Both the position numbers and the translations under genes were made by a program. Below, one piece after another: positions 14,452 through 16,773 of a DNA stretch of 16,773 nt (the first letter of the stretch is position 1; each line of letters begins with the position of its first letter). The notes below the pieces were generated by a model. It saw only the letters and a program-made list of their open reading frames with translations, searched no databases and had not been told where the DNA came from. Origin of the DNA: DASRBO01 sp035653595 (GTDB lineage: Bacteria > Actinomycetota > Acidimicrobiia > Acidimicrobiales > JAJPHE01); NCBI GenBank assembly GCA_035653595.1, contig DASRBO010000073.1, positions 1 through 16,773 of the forward strand, given 5' to 3'.

Positions 14452-16182
14452 ATGCTGGGGGGCGTGGCCGGACGGAGGCGGACCAGTCGCCCGCGCCGGG
14501 GCGTGGAGTCGTACCTACCCCTTCTGTACTTCGCCGTGGCGATAGCGGTCATCGCCCTGCTCCTGCCATCGGTCCTCCGCCCGCCGGCGCAGCAGTCCAA
14601 CCAGAGCGCACAGCTGTCGCCCAATTCCCCCCACAGCCAGCAACAGTCGATAATCGCCGCCTTTCAGTCGGCGGAGTCAGGCACCAACGGCGCCGGCCAA
14701 GGGGCCGGTGCGGGAGCCGCGCCCGGTGGTCTGCCCGGGGCTCCGGCCCCGGCGGCCGAGGCGGTCTCGGGGCCGCCGCACTACTGCCCGTTCGGAGTGG
14801 GCCAGCCACCTCTGCAGCTGAACTCACCGTACGCCCCACCCTGCGCCGCCGGTTATAACGGCAAGAACCCGGGGGCGACCTATCAGGGGGTGACGGTGAC
14901 CACCGTCCGCATCGCCGTCGGCGACATCGCCGGGGCGACCTTCCCCCAGAACGGGCCGGTGCCGACCCAACCCTCGGCCGGCGAAGGCGCCGCTGACCGC
15001 TTCTACACGGACATGCAGCTGTACTTCAACCAGGCGTTCCAGTTGTGGGGTCGCTCGTTACAGCTGATCGGTGTCACCCAGGGGACCGGCGCCAGCGGCG
15101 ACGTGAAGGCGGAGACCGCCGCCGCCAAGGACTACTCCGTCTTCGCCGCCACGACGTACACGCCGCCCTTCTGCCCGAATGCCGTCCAAGATCACATGCC
15201 CGTGTTCTGCCGCGGCCAGTACGAGCTGCCGTACTACCAGCAACGTCAGCCCTACCTGTACTCGTGGTTCATGGACGAGACCCAGAGCGACCAGTTCATC
15301 GCCGAAAACATCTGCAAGAACCTGGCGGGCAAGGCGGCGAAGTGGGCTGGTCCGGGGCTGTCGGGCCGGCCGCGGAAGTTCGGCCTGATCTACTCGGAGG
15401 ACCCCACCTACCCCGTTGACGGGCCGGACATCGCCCGCGACCTCAAAGAGCAGTGCAATCTCTCACTGGCTGTGGACATCGGCTATGACCTGACCGCAGG
15501 CGATAGCAACGGCAACTCCGCTCTGGCCAGCGCCCTGGTCCGGTTCGAAGATGCCGGAGTGACCACCGTGCTGGACGAGATGGACTACCTGTCCAGCGCC
15601 GAGTTCACCAACCAGGCCGCATCCGCCGGCTACGTCCCCGAGTGGTACGACAACGGGGCCAGTCTCATGGATCGCAACCAGCTGGCGGCCGACCAGAACC
15701 AGGCCGAATGGGCCCATGCCTTCGGCTTCACCACCGAGGAGATGGAGATCCCGCTGTCGGACACGGCCTGCTATCAGGTGGTGCAGGCCGTGGACCCCGG
15801 CTACTCGCCCAACGAGTCGCTCTGCAACTACCAGTTCCCCTCGCTGCTCCAGCTCGTTTCCGGCATACAGGGCGCCGGGCCCGACCTCACCCCCACCACC
15901 CTCGACCAGGGCCTGGTCAAAAACGGCTACAAGTACTACTCGAACCCGTCCTGGCCGGCCGGCGGCGGCTTCTCGGCCGACAACCCGACGTACATCAAGA
16001 ACGTGGCCGAGATGTGGTGGAAGCCGGGGGCGGTGGATCCGGTGACCGGGGACCCCACTGGCGCCTACGAGTACCTCGACGGGGGCGCCCGCTACCGGCT
16101 GGGCCAGCTGCCCGGTGGCGATCGCCCCTACTTCACCTCCGGCACCACGGTCCCCGACGGCGGCTACGGCGGGAGCTTCTGA
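14452..16182 (+). CDS. Membrane-tethered periplasmic-binding-like protein, copy 2
   Basis: The 576-residue protein has the same plan as the copy at 7891-9609: basic N-terminus, one transmembrane helix (about 21-41, YLPLLYFAVAIAVIALLLP), the linker LRPPAQQSNQSAQLSPNSPH, then a type I periplasmic-binding-like domain. The two are about 60% identical by eye, with long identical runs near the C-terminus (around VTGDPTGAYEYLDGGARYR) and all eight cysteines aligned. The linkers after the helix diverge more than the binding domains. There is no lipobox. The start may be ATG 14452 or GTG 14464. The right-edge hydrolase follows on the same strand after 84 bp. Opposite orientation to copy 1, with the hydrolase and LAL genes between, suggests an inverted or module duplication. 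The ligand is unknown. Confidence 0.8.
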   Translation: MLGGVAGRRRTSRPRRGVESYLPLLYFAVAIAVIALLLPSVLRPPAQQSNQSAQLSPNSPHSQQQSIIAAFQSAESGTNGAGQGAGAGAAPGGLPGAPAPAAEAVSGPPHYCPFGVGQPPLQLNSPYAPPCAAGYNGKNPGATYQGVTVTTVRIAVGDIAGATFPQNGPVPTQPSAGEGAADRFYTDMQLYFNQAFQLWGRSLQLIGVTQGTGASGDVKAETAAAKDYSVFAATTYTPPFCPNAVQDHMPVFCRGQYELPYYQQRQPYLYSWFMDETQSDQFIAENICKNLAGKAAKWAGPGLSGRPRKFGLIYSEDPTYPVDGPDIARDLKEQCNLSLAVDIGYDLTAGDSNGNSALASALVRFEDAGVTTVLDEMDYLSSAEFTNQAASAGYVPEWYDNGASLMDRNQLAADQNQAEWAHAFGFTTEEMEIPLSDTACYQVVQAVDPGYSPNESLCNYQFPSLLQLVSGIQGAGPDLTPTTLDQGLVKNGYKYYSNPSWPAGGGFSADNPTYIKNVAEMWWKPGAVDPVTGDPTGAYEYLDGGARYRLGQLPGGDRPYFTSGTTVPDGGYGGSF

Positions 16183-16210
16183 CCTCCCCCTCGGGCCCGC
16201 TGCCGGTGCC

Positions 16211-16234
16211 TTAACCGGGGGGGAAACCCCGTTA
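16211..16234 (+). terminator. Hairpin after binding-protein copy 2, overlapping a shared box
   Basis: GGGG (16219-16222), loop GAAA (16223-16226) and CCCC (16227-16230) form a compact stem with a GNRA tetraloop. An alternative fold pairs CGGGG (16216-16220) with CCCCG (16227-16231), extended by TAA/TTA around one bulged C. It lies 28 bases after the stop with no T-run. It could be a weak terminator or an RNA element, or it may only reflect the box sequence, with which it overlaps. Confidence 0.35.
16219..16233 (+). promoter_or_regulatory. Shared 15-bp upstream box, copy 3 (weaker match)
   Basis: GGGGGAAACCCCGTT matches the copy 2 box at 13 of 15 positions and ends 33 bases before ATG 16267 of the right-edge hydrolase, the same distance as copy 1. 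No adjacent direct repeats are seen here. The match is less certain because the G-run and the hairpin could produce it by chance. Confidence 0.4.
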
Positions 16235-16266
16235 CCGGCTCGAGCGGGGGCCGCCGAATATGACCC

Positions 16267-16773
16267 ATGCCCTTCGCCACCCACCACGGCCATCGGATCC
16301 ACTACGAACGCACGGGCCGGGGAACGCCCGTGGTCCTGGCGCACGGCATGTTCTCCAGCCTCGAGGGCTGGAAGCGCAACGGCTGGATCGACCGCCTCTC
16401 GACCCACCACCTCGTGCTGGCGGTGGACTCCGTCGCCCACGGCGCCAGCGACTGCCCGGAGGACCCCGCCTGCTACCAACGCCCGGAGCGGGTGGCCGAC
16501 CTCCTGAGCGTGCTGGATGAGGAGGGCCTCGACGGGGCCCACTTCGTGGGCTACTCGATGGGCGCCTGGATGGTCTCCGGAGTGGCTACGGAGGCCCCCG
16601 GGCGGCTCCTGTCGCTGACCGTGGGCGGGTGGGACGTCGACGAGGGACTCCGACTCCCGAAGGAGCAGTTCAGAGGAACGGCCGGTGGGGAGCTGACCTT
16701 CGACGCGCTGGCTGCCTCGGTGGCGGCAGCCGCCCCGATCCTGCAGGAGGCCATGCAGGTGGCCGACCGCCAG
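16267..16773 (+). CDS. Alpha/beta hydrolase, C-terminal end cut off by the window
   Basis: The 169 visible residues start MPFATHHGHRIHYERTGRGT and show the first half of an alpha/beta hydrolase: oxyanion-hole region VVLAHGMFSSLEGW (22-35), LAVDSVAHGASD (51-62) and the nucleophile elbow VGYSMGAW with Ser97. The acid and histidine would lie beyond the right edge. No stop occurs before position 16773, and no signal peptide is seen, so it is probably cytoplasmic. It lies 84 bp after binding-protein copy 2 on the same strand, mirroring the pairing of copy 1 with the double hydrolase at 9763. Substrate unknown: esterase, lactonase, epoxide hydrolase or C-C hydrolase are all possible for the family. 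Confidence 0.88.
   Translation, partial: MPFATHHGHRIHYERTGRGTPVVLAHGMFSSLEGWKRNGWIDRLSTHHLVLAVDSVAHGASDCPEDPACYQRPERVADLLSVLDEEGLDGAHFVGYSMGAWMVSGVATEAPGRLLSLTVGGWDVDEGLRLPKEQFRGTAGGELTFDALAASVAAAAPILQEAMQVADRQ

Overview
The window is strongly GC-rich, tightly packed, and reads as an actinobacterial chromosome. The best evidence is the left-hand gene order on the minus strand (rsmD, coaD, a SepIVA/DivIVA-like coiled-coil gene, a DUF177/YceD gene, rpmF, plsX, acpP), which is typical of Actinobacteria, together with frequent GTG/TTG starts and a LAL-type LuxR regulator. Acidimicrobiia is my guess for the class, but the sequence alone does not prove it. No rRNA, tRNA, CRISPR array or transposase was seen. 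No stretch longer than 300 bases lacks a gene; the largest gap is 9610-9762.

Region 1 (1-3626, all minus) is a housekeeping operon. It makes CoA (coaD), uses acyl-ACP for phospholipid synthesis (plsX, acpP), supplies a ribosomal protein (rpmF), modifies 16S rRNA (rsmD) and contains a probable septation factor. Genes overlap or nearly touch, except for 91 bp before acpP that may hold a promoter for acpP. acpP runs off the left edge.

Region 2 (3628-7865) holds small metabolic genes: a hotdog thioesterase translationally coupled to a 68-residue zinc-ribbon protein, a nitronate monooxygenase-like flavoprotein, a DUF3565-DUF1971 fusion, a Nudix hydrolase whose N-terminal half looks like a HAD domain without its catalytic aspartates, an intact HAD phosphatase, and a GNAT acetyltransferase.

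Region 3 (7891-16773) is the unusual part. Two close paralogs of a membrane-tethered periplasmic-binding-like protein (about 60% identical by eye, eight shared cysteines) lie in opposite orientation about 4.8 kb apart. Between them are a double alpha/beta-hydrolase protein, whose first domain has lost its catalytic triad, and a 989-residue LAL regulator. A third alpha/beta hydrolase follows the second paralog and runs off the right edge. No transporter permease or ATPase is visible. Both binding-protein genes and the third hydrolase are preceded by a near-identical 15-bp box, and next to two of these boxes lie short direct repeats. I infer a co-regulated cassette of extracytoplasmic binding proteins and hydrolases controlled by the LAL protein; its ligand or substrate cannot be read from the sequence.
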